A stretch of 64,000 nt of DNA, taken from NCBI GenBank assembly GCA_022539475.1, contig VCMS01000294.1:1-64000 (forward strand). The letters run 5' to 3'. The stretch is from Gracilaria domingensis (Eukaryota > Rhodophyta > Florideophyceae > Gracilariales > Gracilariaceae). The notes under the pieces are model-generated. The model had not been told where the DNA came from. It saw nothing but the letters and a program-made list of their open reading frames with translations, and did not search any database. The position numbers and the translations under genes were made by a program. The number at the start of each line of letters is the position of its first letter. Position 1 is the stretch's first letter. Below, one piece after another: positions 13,601 through 23,908 of the stretch.

Positions 13601-14508
13601 AGAGAGTTTGAGCAAGCTCATTGACGGGGATGTTAGTGTGGAATTACTGGACTTCTTCCGAAGGGACTTCGAGAGGGCTCCAGACCTTAGGATACCAGAG
13701 AACCGAATCACATGGATACCGATCATCAACGCAGATGGTGGGAGGTACATGACTACGAGAAGAGGCATAGTGGATGACATGGAGGCAGCCGTAGAAAGAC
13801 ATGTGCTTGTGAAGAAGAGAGCTTTACTGGATGCCCGACTGGGACAGATATGTGCTTTAATGGGTTTACAAGATAATAGGGTGGAAAAGGAGAGGATGTA
13901 TGCGCCGAAGACGGGGGGGAGGGTGTTATGCACTGCAGTTGGATGCAAGCGGCAGCAGTTACATACGGATTTCCCGACCTTGGCGAATGAGGATAAGCTG
14001 GAAGAAAAGAAGAACCCGGGGTACTTTATGATGGTGTCCGGAATTGTGTCGTTTCCAATTTGGGTATGTGAAGGGTCTCATACACTACGCAGTTACTCCC
14101 AAGGCATTTGAAGGTTTGGCACGGGGGATGTTTGTGAGGAAGTTTTTCGTTCCGCCTAAGTCTATATTTATTGAAAGAGGTGATGTGTTCCATGCAGGCG
14201 CTTCAAATGAGGATGGAAGATTCCCCTAGATTCCCTTGTTTCGTTACCACATGTACATGGTACCTGAGAAATACAACCTCCCGGATGCGGTACATCTTAA
14301 CCCACACTTTCGACCTCAGTTCAAGGAGGATGAAGACCTGGTTAGTATGAAGGAGAAGAGGAAGAATCCAGAACCGTCGAATTTGGAGGAGGAGAATGAT
14401 GAGGTGATAGTAGAGGAAGGGGAAGAACAGTATGAAGAAGATGACGAAGATGAGAATTATGAAGTGGAGGAGATTGAAAACGATCTTGAGGATGGCGAAG
14501 AGGACTGA
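10698..14508 (+). pseudogene. ParB-like domain fused to 2OG-Fe(II) dioxygenase, broken (P, copy A)
   Basis: The start MRRSRKVRKPRR is chosen because copy B begins MKPTRVRKRT; an ATG at 10,668 is the alternative. The N-terminus is basic with repeated KTPS-N/A-K segments (11,250-11,400), then an acidic strip. A ParB/sulfiredoxin-like domain follows at about 11,700-12,000, with VDIELI, HVEALKEEIE and the signature LIDGAHRHVALKEL. A long helical region and a Ser/Arg-rich linker lead to a double-stranded beta-helix dioxygenase. Its visible features are GFCILDGF, LHTDF (HxD iron ligands, near 13,965), CEGSH, GDVFHAGAS (distal His, near 14,190) and RYHMYM (candidate 2OG-binding Arg, near 14,245), then a Glu/Asp-rich tail. 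Lesions are a TGA at 12,687-12,689, a frameshift near 14,085 and a TAG at 14,227-14,229. Phytanoyl-CoA-dioxygenase-like or TET/JBP-like affinity cannot be decided by eye. Confidence 0.78.
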
Positions 14509-14785
14509 GTGAATATGTGATGAAACTTTGTAGTAACCTATGTGTCGAATATAGTTTCGAAGTAAATGATCTTGTGAATCGAGAGAAAGTTTAAGAATTG
14601 TGGAAGCGACGACTCTATCCAAGATTGAAGGGTAGGATAGGATACCATACCAAACACTTCAATCCTGGAGAGCGTCATGAATATGTGGGAACTATGTTTG
14701 TAGAGAAGAGATTCTGTTTAGTTGAAACATGTATCAGTTATGTACTTATGTTCGTATAGTACTTGTCTCGCACTTGATGAATACG

Positions 14786-15988
14786 TCACCCAAAAGGCAG
14801 TAGATGTTGTGTCGGGGGTCTAGGGTGCTCACCAATGGCGCACAAGTATCGCTTTGCGTTGATTCTTGGTGCGTGTTTGACGACTCCGGAGCATACAAGT
14901 AGTACAATGAACAAGGTGTTTATGAGGAGGGGCGGGATACCTCTGTACGAACCAAAGGATTCGGGGTCCAAAGACTCGGAGAGTGTGTGTGCGAAGAAAA
15001 CTGGGACCACTCTGTTCAGAAAAAGTCTGATAGAAAGCAGGAAATCCTGAAGGAACAAAGCTTTCCGGAACGAGTTTAGAATACAACGGCAGTACGGATT
15101 TAGCCCTCTTCTCCGGTATATCACCCGATTGGAGAGCGGAACTATGTTGCTGAACGTATGTTTTGTAGAGAAATAGATCCCAAATGTGTTGATGAGAATG
15201 GTGAAGAAGCCGAAGAAGAAACCGCCGGGGAAGAAGGAAATACATGCAGTTTTGAGAGAATCCATGACATCGATTGGAGGAGGACGGAGCTGATAAGTGA
15301 CGAAGATAGAGAGGTTGAGGACGATAAGCCCACCGATGCCCATGCCGAGGTATTTATTCCTCAGTGCCGAAACGGTGCTGGATGTGTGCGACGGAGTCAT
15401 TGGATCATATGCGAGTCTACCATACCTTGTGGCGTGAAAAGAGAATGCCAATTCAAACAGAATAATGTGAAACATAGTTTCGAGCATGCTGTACAGGATA
15501 GTGAATCCCAGTTGTGTTTGGCGGGAGGAGCGATCGTAGAGAAGAGCGTGTGTTGTGAGAGGCTTTATAATCCCATAGAGAGCTCCTATGGCTACTGAAA
15601 CGAAGAGGGAGAATGCCAAGAGAGAGGATAGCGAGAGCATGTTCAGGGGATTATGTGAATAAGACCGAGCCTCTGACATGTAGTTGGGTAGCTCTGAAAG
15701 ATTCCCAATTGTGTGGAAGAAGGGAGGATGTTCAAGGATTCGGTCATGAATTGAAACTTCGTGAAGTATGTCATAAACATCACTGAGTTCATCCAGCAGT
15801 TCGGGGGATAAAAGGGTCTGGACTCCTCGAACCGTGGCTTGCCCGGTGTCAACGTCGTACTTCAGTTGAAGGCAGTCGTCAAAGGTGATGTATGTCCTAT
15901 GGGGAAATGCGTTGAGATGGATAGGTATGAGAGCAGTTTGGTTGCGAAGCTGTACATGCGATACCTTGTGGGTGTTTTGGAAGGCCAT
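14786..15988 (-). CDS. Multi-pass membrane protein of unknown function
   Basis: A 400-residue intact frame begins with ATG (MAFQNTHKV). The first 130 residues look soluble. They are followed by about five hydrophobic segments, around SLSSLLAFSLFVSVAIGALY, TILYSMLETMFHIILFELAF, GMGIGGLIVLNLSIFVTY, FFPGGFFFGFFTILINTFGI and PLLINTLFIVLLVCSGVV. I do not recognise a family. It is convergent with P of copy A, ending about 280 bp from it. Whether it is a fifth cargo gene or host sequence is open, since copy B has no such neighbour at its matching end. Its lack of lesions contrasts with P. Confidence 0.6.
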   Translation of the reverse strand: MAFQNTHKVSHVQLRNQTALIPIHLNAFPHRTYITFDDCLQLKYDVDTGQATVRGVQTLLSPELLDELSDVYDILHEVSIHDRILEHPPFFHTIGNLSELPNYMSEARSYSHNPLNMLSLSSLLAFSLFVSVAIGALYGIIKPLTTHALLYDRSSRQTQLGFTILYSMLETMFHIILFELAFSFHATRYGRLAYDPMTPSHTSSTVSALRNKYLGMGIGGLIVLNLSIFVTYQLRPPPIDVMDSLKTACISFFPGGFFFGFFTILINTFGIYFSTKHTFSNIVPLSNRVIYRRRGLNPYCRCILNSFRKALFLQDFLLSIRLFLNRVVPVFFAHTLSESLDPESFGSYRGIPPLLINTLFIVLLVCSGVVKHAPRINAKRYLCAIGEHPRPPTQHLLPFG

Positions 15989-16627
15989 TGTGAGCTCTGC
16001 TGCCTGTGAGTAGGTAGGAAAGAGGAGAAGAAATGAAGAAAGAAGGGGCGAGGAGAAGATATATTTATTGAGAACGAAACGAGCAGATATTACCTATAAA
16101 GAGGTGTATCGAAGGAGCTATATCTATGTTTTGTTTCCTTTAAGGCTTGTAAATTTGAAGTGAAGAAGGTGTTCATAAACGAGTGGCGAACTTAGCTTCT
16201 GTGATGGAAAAGCTATGAAGAGACGGAGTACATGAAGAGTAAAATGTAGGGCGATGAAGAGGACGGAAGAATCATGATATGATGGTAGTGGTAGGATTCA
16301 TTTCACATACTACTGGCATGAACCATGTATGAAAAGGGACGCCCTTCTCGCAACGCTTGGGAGAACATGGAGAATGAGAAGCATAGAGAGTGTTCAAAAG
16401 TGAAGAATTGTGCTAGTAAATATGAAAATAATTGCGATGCAGAGGTTGGACGGATATGAGCGGGTGCTGCGGTACTACAGTGTCATGGGACGAAAGCGTC
16501 TACCCTTGGTACACCGTGCTCGGTTTGCGAAGGAACGATCAGCGAGTTCTGTTCTTTTCGGCTTCCCTGATTTCTCTTCTTTCGATATCCCTTTTGCTCT
16601 TCTACCAGATCTTCTACCAACGCGACC
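15989..16627. other. Intergenic, nothing recognised
   Basis: This A/T- and purine-rich stretch separates two divergent genes (membrane protein on minus, acidic coiled-coil protein on plus). It presumably contains their promoters, but I can name no specific element. Confidence 0.5.
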
Positions 16628-17458
16628 ATGAGCGATGACGATTCGCGTTCGAACATTAGGTGGCCGTGGGAGTGGGACGAAGGGGTACGGTCGCACAAGA
16701 AGTTAAAGAGTGTGTTCGAGGAGGAGGAAGAAAAGGACGAGCTGGACTGGTGGGCCACTGCAGTGCTGGGGTGTGCCGGAGCGATGGGGACGCGCATGGG
16801 AGAGGAGGTGGGTCGACTGACGAAGAAGGTGACAGGGTTCGTGGTAAGGGAACTGAGGGGGATGAAAGAGGAGCAGAAGAAGATGATGAAACGCTTTGAG
16901 AATCTGGAGGGGAGCTCGAAGGAGGTGAATGGGAGGAAGAAAAGCGGGGTAGGGGGTGTGGAGGGAACGCCGGTAACTCCGGCGCCGAAGACGAAGATCG
17001 TGAACGGCGTTGGGGTTGGAGTGTGCATCGGAAGCGAAGACGAGGATGCGAGAGACTTTGTACCGGCGACGGGTAGTTTTGGGGCGGATGAGGTGATGGA
17101 GGGAGAATTGGTGAGGAAGAGAGGTCTGAAGAGGAAGGTTTACGAGAAGAGACCGATCCAACCGAGGAGTGTGGGGGTAGAAGAGGATGAAATTCAGCCG
17201 AAGGTGGAGAACAAGAAAGGAAAAGGGGATAAAGAATTGTATAATCTACATCTTGACGGTTTCCCGCTCCCAATGCTTCGTTTGTCGGCTAAGTTGACCA
17301 CGAAGCGTCCTTTCATTTTACCCGCCGAGTCCGACCTCCAGACTGTGAACGCGGATGATATCATCTTTCCCTCTTTCACCTTCTCCATAGCATATCGTTC
17401 TGTCACTTCTTCATATATATGTTCCAGAATTCCTTGCTCACGATCCTTCTCCACGTAG
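16628..17458 (+). CDS. Acidic coiled-coil protein, 3' end probably replaced
   Basis: The frame starts MSDDDSRSNIRWPWEW and runs 276 codons. Residues 1-110 are Trp- and Glu-rich with a helical stretch (MGEEVGRLTKKVTGF...LRGMKEEQKKMMKRFENLEG). A Gly/Val/Pro-rich linker follows, then a basic region (KRGLKRKVYEKRP). No known domain is visible. From about residue 205 onward the sequence changes character. The opposite strand there (17,194-17,559) resembles a reverse transcriptase fragment, so the last 70 codons may come from an inserted retroelement piece rather than the original gene. A second acidic, Trp-containing coiled-coil gene lies at 24,623-25,408, but I cannot establish homology by eye. 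Confidence 0.5.
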   Translation: MSDDDSRSNIRWPWEWDEGVRSHKKLKSVFEEEEEKDELDWWATAVLGCAGAMGTRMGEEVGRLTKKVTGFVVRELRGMKEEQKKMMKRFENLEGSSKEVNGRKKSGVGGVEGTPVTPAPKTKIVNGVGVGVCIGSEDEDARDFVPATGSFGADEVMEGELVRKRGLKRKVYEKRPIQPRSVGVEEDEIQPKVENKKGKGDKELYNLHLDGFPLPMLRLSAKLTTKRPFILPAESDLQTVNADDIIFPSFTFSIAYRSVTSSYICSRIPCSRSFST

Positions 17459-17981
17459 GTTCGATCTACCCGAGACCGTGGAATCGGTGTCAACGCGACG
17501 CCATTGGTAAACAGGACTGATGGAGGGTCGCATATCTCGTATCTGACGCTGAGTGCCACGAAATGAGACGCACCTAAAATGCTAACCCATTGGTCAGCTT
17601 TCCGGGACGTTTTGAGCCAAAAAGGGCAGATTCAAGTGCCTTTTTTGTGCGCGGAAGCCATTTGAACTACTAATTTCTGGGTGCGCCGTCTTTGGGTGCT
17701 TTCTTGCTCCTGGATCCCTTCTGATTAAGCATCATCCTCGCAATTTCCTTGGCGGTTTCGATCTCTAAACTGGATGATAGCGCTTTGCGGAATGTCCTAT
17801 GAGTCTCGAAGAAGACTGCGTCGTGGCTCTGCTCGACGAGGAAAGACGTCGTCCCTGCAAGCTCAAGTCCATTTTCAGTTATATCACGGAAGCACTGGGT
17901 TCTCATCGTCAAAACGTCAAGGCTGGCTTCGCCAGCAATCTTTGCTGTGAAACGAAACCGAATCATTTTGGCCCGGATCAT
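17194..17981 (-). pseudogene. Retroelement debris, possible reverse transcriptase fragment
   Basis: On the minus strand, 17,559-17,194 reads GILEHIYEEVTERYAMEK...GKMISSAFTVWRSDSAGKMKG followed by RFVVNLADKRS. This matches the early reverse transcriptase pattern in which a helix, an 'S.F.V' strand and 'GK.RFVVNL' follow one another. Upstream in the same orientation, 17,981-17,670 encodes another open stretch ending KKAPKDGAPRN. No catalytic YxDD block, LTR or poly(A) tail is evident nearby. I read this as a truncated retroelement of unknown class; similarity search is needed to confirm. Confidence 0.3.
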
Positions 17982-19178
17982 TTGCTGAGGGACCCAGCTT
18001 CAACGTAGCAAGCTGCATTTCCAGCTATGTGCCTGCTTCGTTGATATACTCTCACTACCTGGCCGAACGACGATCTCGGGCACTGAGCTCTGTCAAGAAT
18101 GCGCTGGGCTACCGCATGAAAAACCCCCTGTGATCGACGGAAACGTGGGGCCAACGGTCGAACATGGTGGTTTCGCTCATCATTTTAAAGCCTACAAGCT
18201 CCGAGCAGATCTCTTGATAGTCTTTACGCAACGTTTTCTTTTCTTACACAAGGTCTGAAAGGTTTGGAGTTCACCTGGCCATGCGTCGGGAGACGGAGCT
18301 TGCTCTGCCATTTCAAACGCTATGGGCTCGGCTCCATGAAGATGTCACCGCTTCGGTGTGAAGGGAAGTTTATTAGGCTAGCGAAAGAAGCGGACATACG
18401 GAAAGAGAGAAAGGCGGGCATCGAGGCTGCGCAGGCAGGCGTTATATATGTACTCTGCAGTGTTTTTTGCCGGCGGCAAGAGTGCTGCAAAGACGCTTGA
18501 TGGCGGCGCGGCATCCCGTCGAGAGCCAGTGTCTCCGAAAAAGACACTGTCTCTTTTCGTGAGTCGATAAGTGTCTTCGGACAGTGCCGCCGTCTTGCCC
18601 TCTTCTGCCCTATTGTACTGCTCGGCTAGAGCAGCGGTTGGCTGCTCCGCTCGCTATCCTTTGTCCGCACCTCTTTATGGCTGTGCATGTCTGACAGTAG
18701 AGATAAATAAAATTAACTGTTGATTTGAAATTTTGAACTTGGGGCAAAAACGGGGATTCTATAGCGATAAAGAAATAAAAACCATTCACACTTCCTACCG
18801 GAGTTGAAAGTGCCAAATTGGTAGTATAGGGGCTATGATTTTCCTCTTCAAAACAATGTAAACTTTGCCTAGCAGGTATTAATGTGTAGAAAAAATATAT
18901 AAACACATATTTAATAGGGCTTAAGGCGACCATGAAAAAGAGATAAATTGCACATATCTCCATTTTTCTTTTACCTGAGGGCCGTTCTAGGGGTTGACGA
19001 AGGTGGCAAAAGGGAAAAAAAAAGTTTTCGTTTACTTGTTTCCAGACAAGAACGTGTTCCATGAGTGTAAGTAAATAAAAGAAAGCGTTAGCACAAATTC
19101 CACACAAGAGCGCATTCATGTGTGTGCAAGTGCGAAATCGTCTCTGTTCTCCTCAACGCAGCACTTCAACTCTGCTTC
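17982..19178. other. Non-coding flank of the Harbinger-type gene
   Basis: No gene is supported here. The part from about 18,640 to 19,110 is notably A/T-rich compared with its surroundings. The left terminus of the element carrying the transposase at 19,179 should lie in this stretch. I could not pair a terminal inverted repeat with the sequence after 20,405. Confidence 0.5.
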
Positions 19179-20405
19179 ATGATCGGACACAAAGGTTCGG
19201 TTTGCCTCCATTTGCTGCATCGAAGAGTGCTTCAGAAAGCTCTAAAAATCAGACAATGGAGGACTACAGAACTGCCAGATACTATTGAGGTTCTTTATCT
19301 GTTGCTTCAGAAATTTCAACGTTCAAAGAGTCTGCGATCTAGGACACTCATATTTCGCCCACTATTTTCAGTCTCACATCATCTGCAACCGCTACCAAAT
19401 AATTACTTTCAACGTATGTCTCGTGTTTCAAAGCAGCAGTTTGAAACTCTTTATGAGCTTCTCCGAGAACGATTACATCGCACACAAAGGAATAGTTCTC
19501 TTTTTGAACATGCACTTCAGGTCGAAGTCATGCTGTTCATAACCCTTCGACTATTAGCTGGGGCTAATTATCTCGACGTCAGCTGGCCGTACGGGATTGG
19601 ATTTTCTACTGTGTATTCCGTCTTTGAAGAAACCTTGTTAGCGTTCGATGACTGTCTACGGCGAATACGATTTCCACAAACAGAGAGCGAATGCGTGCAA
19701 AACGCAAATATGTTTTGTTCGCTGCGTAACACACCACTCCGTGGTGTAGTGGCCGCACTAGACGGTCTTGGTGTTGAAATTCGAAGACCAAGATCCGACG
19801 AAGTCCCTGATGCTCGTAAGTACTTCAATCGAGAAGGATTTTTTGCGATCTGTGTGCAAGCAGTAGTAAGGGCCGATTATCGATTCTGTTTCGTATCAGC
19901 GCGTCATTCAGGAGGGACACACGACTCTACTGCGTTTGGAGCTACGAGACTATGTGAGTTGCTCACTGGTTCTATTCTACCAGCATGGGCAGTCGTGGTC
20001 GCTGACGATGCCTACTCGAACAAGAAGGCTGTACTGACACCCTACCGTGCAGAATCGCTCACACAGCGCGAAGATGCTTTTAATGCGTACTTATTTTTGT
20101 GTCGAACAGTAGTGGAGCAAGCATTTGGTATGCTCGTGTGTCGCTTTGGTATGTTCTGGTCTGCGTTGCGCTATCCATTGCCAAAGGTAAGTCTTGTAAT
20201 AATGGTAGCTTGCGAACGTCACAACTTTATTATCAAGAACTGCGATTCTTCACTGTTTGATATGATCCCAATGCATGAGGAAAATCACGTGAGTGAAAAA
20301 CCTTATGTTCACTTTCAAGATGTGTTGCATATGGAACAAAAAAGTATGAGAGGGCGAAATCGCAGTCGCGAATCATCTACACTCCACGATGGGATTGCTG
20401 ATTAG
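19179..20405 (+). CDS. PIF/Harbinger-type transposase (DDE_Tnp_4)
   Basis: An uninterrupted 408-residue frame is given from the ATG of MIGHKGSVC. The family's DDE residues are visible in order: D in VVAALDGLGVEI near 19,760, with KYFNREGFFAICVQAV and the GGTHDS loop following; D in WAVVVADDAYS near 20,005; E in TVVEQAFG near 20,115, with RFGMFWSALRYPL after it. The N-terminal part has the helix-turn-helix-like region typical of HARBI1 relatives. It would cut and paste its own element, normally together with a Myb-like DNA-binding partner, which I do not find nearby. It is one of the few mobile-element genes here with no stop or frameshift. A neighbouring stretch to the right (20,615-22,180) is decayed and has no visible Myb domain. 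Confidence 0.85.
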   Translation: MIGHKGSVCLHLLHRRVLQKALKIRQWRTTELPDTIEVLYLLLQKFQRSKSLRSRTLIFRPLFSVSHHLQPLPNNYFQRMSRVSKQQFETLYELLRERLHRTQRNSSLFEHALQVEVMLFITLRLLAGANYLDVSWPYGIGFSTVYSVFEETLLAFDDCLRRIRFPQTESECVQNANMFCSLRNTPLRGVVAALDGLGVEIRRPRSDEVPDARKYFNREGFFAICVQAVVRADYRFCFVSARHSGGTHDSTAFGATRLCELLTGSILPAWAVVVADDAYSNKKAVLTPYRAESLTQREDAFNAYLFLCRTVVEQAFGMLVCRFGMFWSALRYPLPKVSLVIMVACERHNFIIKNCDSSLFDMIPMHEENHVSEKPYVHFQDVLHMEQKSMRGRNRSRESSTLHDGIAD

Positions 20406-20614
20406 CTTCAAGCACTTGGCTTAGTTCGCCGTAGAATTCTGCATGGATAGAAAGTTTATTGTGTTCTAACAAAGGCTTCTACGAGCGACAGTGTTCTCGC
20501 CTCTCGCATCCCCAAATCCGACTTCCTCTCTGTCAGCAGTTTCTTGGCGAGAGGTGGGACAGGAGAGGCGGGAGAGTGGGTAGAGGAGCGTTGCTATAGT
20601 TATGCACCACCTCG

Positions 20615-22180
20615 ATGGACAGCCCCGCGGCATGTTCCTGTGCGAAATGCAATCTTGCAACTATCTACGAACCCGATTACATCATCAACGCTCAGTGTTT
20701 CAACGCTTGCGGGAATGCATTGCAAGTCGCTGCATGTCGGAAACGTACAGGAACGGAGCGGCGCAGCACCATGATGATCATGAAATGCAATAAGACGCAG
20801 AAGGGCTCTTCCGCATTCCCGGATTTCAGCGCGAATCAGCATGCTCCCAGTTGCCGCCAGAAAAACGAGTCGCACCGAAACAGCTGCTGCCTTCTTTCAG
20901 AACATCGCCATCGAACGTCAACAAAAGATCAATCCTCGTCGCCCGACCATCCGCCATTCCTCCGCCCCCGTCGTTCGCGCAGCGCAATGACCGAAGTCGA
21001 CCCGCACGCTAACGCCGATTTCCGCCAGTTCTTCATCCCCCCAGCGCATGAAAAGGCGGCACCGTCCACTTCAACAGAATCCCATGCCAAACAACCCGAC
21101 AAAGAGAGCAATGACGTGCAGTTGGACACAAAACTATCAAATCTCTTTGACGGCCTCGTGCCAAATGAGTCACCTCCATCTCCTCCGTCTGCACGTCAAA
21201 TTGAACCGGGCCTCGCAAACGACTCTGATGTTGAGTTGGGTGCCGAGCTTTCAAAGGTCTTCGACAAACCGGCTGTGACGGAGGTATCGCCCTCCCCGTC
21301 ACCGTCCGTCGCGCCGCAGCAAAAGCGCTGTCTAGCACATGCGCTTCGAGCCAACTCGAAGCGACTTTCGCTCTCCGCTGCGTACAAGAGGAAGGGTGCT
21401 GGCGACCTGCTTCCGGCTTCGTCAGTAGCGCCCGTGACGACGAAGGCGAAGCCCAAGCCGATCAATGCCGAAGAAACGGAGCCTGCTACCGAGGATACCA
21501 CCAACGCAACGAGCGAGGGTGATAAAGAGGTTCGAAAGCCGCTCAATGACGGACACAAGTCAGAAGACGTCGCGCCTGCGTCTGCGAGGGAGCTGATGAA
21601 GAGGCGCCTGGCGGCGAAGAATGGCGCGTCCAGGAACCGCCATGCTCCATCAAACTCCTCGTTGATGAACGGATCAAATAACGCGTCTCTCCCAAAGCCT
21701 TCAGAAGAACAATTCCTGTATCATGACAAACACACGACCAGAAAATCGCTGAAAGATGCACGATTGGGCGACACACAGGCGCGCCGACGCACAGTACACT
21801 CCAAAGAGTATCAGCGCGGAAGGGCAACAAGTATGAACAGAAGGATGAGAAGCGGCTGCGCCGCCTCAGGGACAGTGGACAAGCCCGTTTGGCACAGCCA
21901 GCACAGAGTGAACAGCCGCACCAAGTGACAATCGTGCGTAGAACGCAGTATACGAACGTAGTGCGCACAATTGAGCACCTGGGCTTCACCTTGGATGAGC
22001 AATGTTCCTTCTGGATCCGCGCGACGAGGTGCAGACCGTCGGGTACGGCCCACTGCTGAAGCGGGCGCTCATGCACGTGGCACGCGAAGAACGCACTGCG
22101 ACGCAAAGCGCCGCTGCAGACGAGGCGCGCACGGCGCTGATGGAACTGTCCGACGAATCCGAGAGCGAAGGCGGCGGATA
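20615..22180 (+). pseudogene. Unrecognised Ser/Pro- and Lys-rich gene with two frameshifts
   Basis: A 437-codon open stretch (20,615-21,928) is low-complexity: Ser/Pro/Ala/Glu-rich with basic patches (KRRLAAKNGASRNRH) and no named domain. Coding-like sequence continues through two frame changes. From about 21,830 another frame reads KDEKRLRRLRDSG...RTQYTNVVRTIEHLGFTLDEQ. From about 22,000 a third frame reads LLDPRDEVQTVGYGPLLKRAL and ends ELSDESESEGGG then TAG. The ordered change of frame suggests one decayed gene. Its base composition is more G/C-rich than that of the Harbinger gene beside it. Function unknown. Confidence 0.4.
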
Positions 22181-23081
22181 GAAGAGCGGCACGCTAACGC
22201 GCTCGCAAAAAACGTACAACACGTGCTGTATACAGCCGTAAAGGCGTTCGATATCGAAGGTATATCAACGCAGCTGTACATCGATGCACAACAAACCGAT
22301 GTCGTTGCAACCGCGATGGCGCCTCCGCGGCGATGAGCGAAGGACGCGGGTTCAGCGCCACACGACCTGCAGCTACCCAAATGGCGCCTTCCATGACGTG
22401 AAGCGCCGCCACCAAAAGCGCGGTGTCAGTCCCGACCCGCGTAGCTAGCCGCTCCGTGCCTCGTTCACGCTGGAGATCCGGCCCGCGTCCAGCAGCTCCT
22501 CGCCGCCCTCCGCGTTCATCGTCGCCGCGCTGTTGGTGGCAGCCGCAGACCCCTCCTGACCGAGATGTGCGAGCAACTCTGTCTGTTGGCCCTGCACGTC
22601 ATAATCACCGCCTGCACGCCAAACCCTTCCAAGACCATCATCCCGTTCTCCGCATCGGCTCCCGGCTCTTGCAGTCGGCGACAGGCCGCGGCGGCGATGA
22701 GCGCAATCTTTGCGGGCGTGGTGGGCTGAAAGCGCACAATCTGACGATTCTGGTCGAGCAAATGGTGGTGTGAAACGCCCTGCAACTGCTCTGCATACGT
22801 ACAGCACGCCGCTGCCCGTGCTTCAACTCGGCGGCGCTCCATTCGTCAACCCTCGATTGAAGCACGTTTTACTTGTGAACAGTAACGTGTGTGCTTTCGA
22901 CAAGCAAGGAATCCAGCCCAAGGTTGTTCACAAACGACGTCAACGAGCGCTTTGAATCAGATAACGTTGAAAGATTCGTTTCGTTGCCCGGTGTCAGAAG
23001 AAAGGGCGAGTGTGTGAGTCCGTCGCTGATCAAGTCGAGCGCGCACCGATCTCTGGCGATGAATAGACCAGAGGCGGCCGA
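22181..23081. other. G/C-rich stretch with only short degraded open frames
   Basis: No gene can be named. The minus strand around 22,840-22,590 has a coding-like run (LLDQNRQIVRFQPTTPAKIAL) in a short frame that I do not recognise. The rest shows short overlapping frames on both strands, as expected for decayed G/C-rich sequence. Confidence 0.35.
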
Positions 23082-23716
23082 TCAGCCGCAACTCTTGTTG
23101 AGGGTAATCATGATCGCTTTCCAAGCGCCCATGTCGATGGTCACATTCGCCGCAGCGCTTCCCGAATGGTGATAGGTATAAAGCAGCCGCAAGTTTTTGT
23201 CGCCCTGCACGAAGGTGCCGTTTGATGACAGGCCGCGCGTGCTGATGGACAGCACTTTGTCGGAGCTCTTCACGCTTGGATTGGCGTATTGAAGGGCTGT
23301 GGCCTTCTGGTTGACGCGCACGATCAGCGTGGTCACCGCAGATGATGCAGACACGAGCATTGCGTACCAGATGTCACCAGGTGTAGGAAAGAAGGCCGTA
23401 CGCCACTGGCGCATCGCTTTATCACTGTGGTGTGTATCTAGTACTGATCCGGAGGACGTACAGAAACATGATGAACCTGGTCTCATTCTCGCGATTTATC
23501 GCGCGCACATCGAAATAACAGCGTGAACCAAACGCGCCCATGTGGGTGTGCAAACGCGCTGAAGACGGCATGCGCTTCCGGCGAGCCTGTAGAAAGCTTC
23601 TGAGACTTTAGTCGATACTCTGCCTGGCGCGCACGGTCAAACAGGTGGAGGAAGGACACTCGATCGTGGTGGGTTCGGAACATGGTGAACATGTTGGGGC
23701 GAGGCGGCAAACACAC
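23082..23716 (-). pseudogene. Unrecognised decayed gene fragment
   Basis: Two minus-strand frames follow each other. The frame at 23,716-23,483 includes DRARQAEYRLKSQKLSTGSPEA. The frame at 23,486-23,082 includes GDIWYAMLVSASSAVTTLIV, then VLSISTRGLSSNGTFVQGD, and ends with a stop after LNKSCG. The second part has the alternating hydrophobic pattern of beta strands. I know of no matching family. The fragment is probably the end of a longer gene whose upstream part is damaged. Confidence 0.3.
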
Positions 23717-23872
23717 AGGCGACTGTGGTCACGGCGGCGGTGCCGGCGATCGGATGGCGGGCGCAATGCACGGGAATGAAAAAAGATATTTTTACGACAT
23801 GGTGAGCTGGATGTAGCGCGCGCCCAATGGGCGACGCCCATGTTGTTTTTGTGAATACAGCACTGCACAGGT

Positions 23873-23908
23873 GTCACACGCCCAGCCACTAGTGGCTCAG
23901 CGTGTGAC
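23873..23908. repeat. 36-bp interrupted palindrome
   Basis: The arms GTCACACGC and GCGTGTGAC flank a perfect 12-bp palindrome GCCACTAGTGGC, separated by the non-pairing triplets CCA and TCA. Nothing nearby shows what it does; a terminator-like or protein-binding role is possible. Confidence 0.75.

Larger units (their letters stand above)
600..14508 (+). mobile_element. Large four-gene DNA transposon, copy A (T-C-M-P)
   Basis: Four genes lie in the order T (+), C (-), M (-), P (+). The same order and relative orientation recur, reverse-complemented, at 30,390-52,748 (copy B), and each A protein aligns end to end with its B partner at moderate identity. T is a Plavaka/CACTA-like transposase, C a coiled-coil protein, M a DNA methyltransferase-SET protein and P a ParB-like/2OG-Fe(II) dioxygenase protein. 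The span given is the coding span only, because terminal inverted repeats and target duplications were not found by eye. Every gene of this copy is interrupted by stops or frameshifts, so it looks inactive. The intact ancestor is inferred by comparing A with B. Confidence 0.8.

Noticed and set aside
16656-17273. 205-codon Ser/Pro-rich frame on the minus strand
   Set aside because: It is the mirror of the Glu/Lys/Gly-rich gene on the plus strand; composition alone explains its openness.
19179-20405. Terminal inverted repeats and 3-bp target duplication of the Harbinger-type element
   Set aside because: Searched by eye on both sides; no convincing pair was found, so no element borders are reported.
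21543-22106. 187-codon minus-strand frame
   Set aside because: It overlaps a better plus-strand coding signal that continues through ordered frame changes, and it has no recognisable features.
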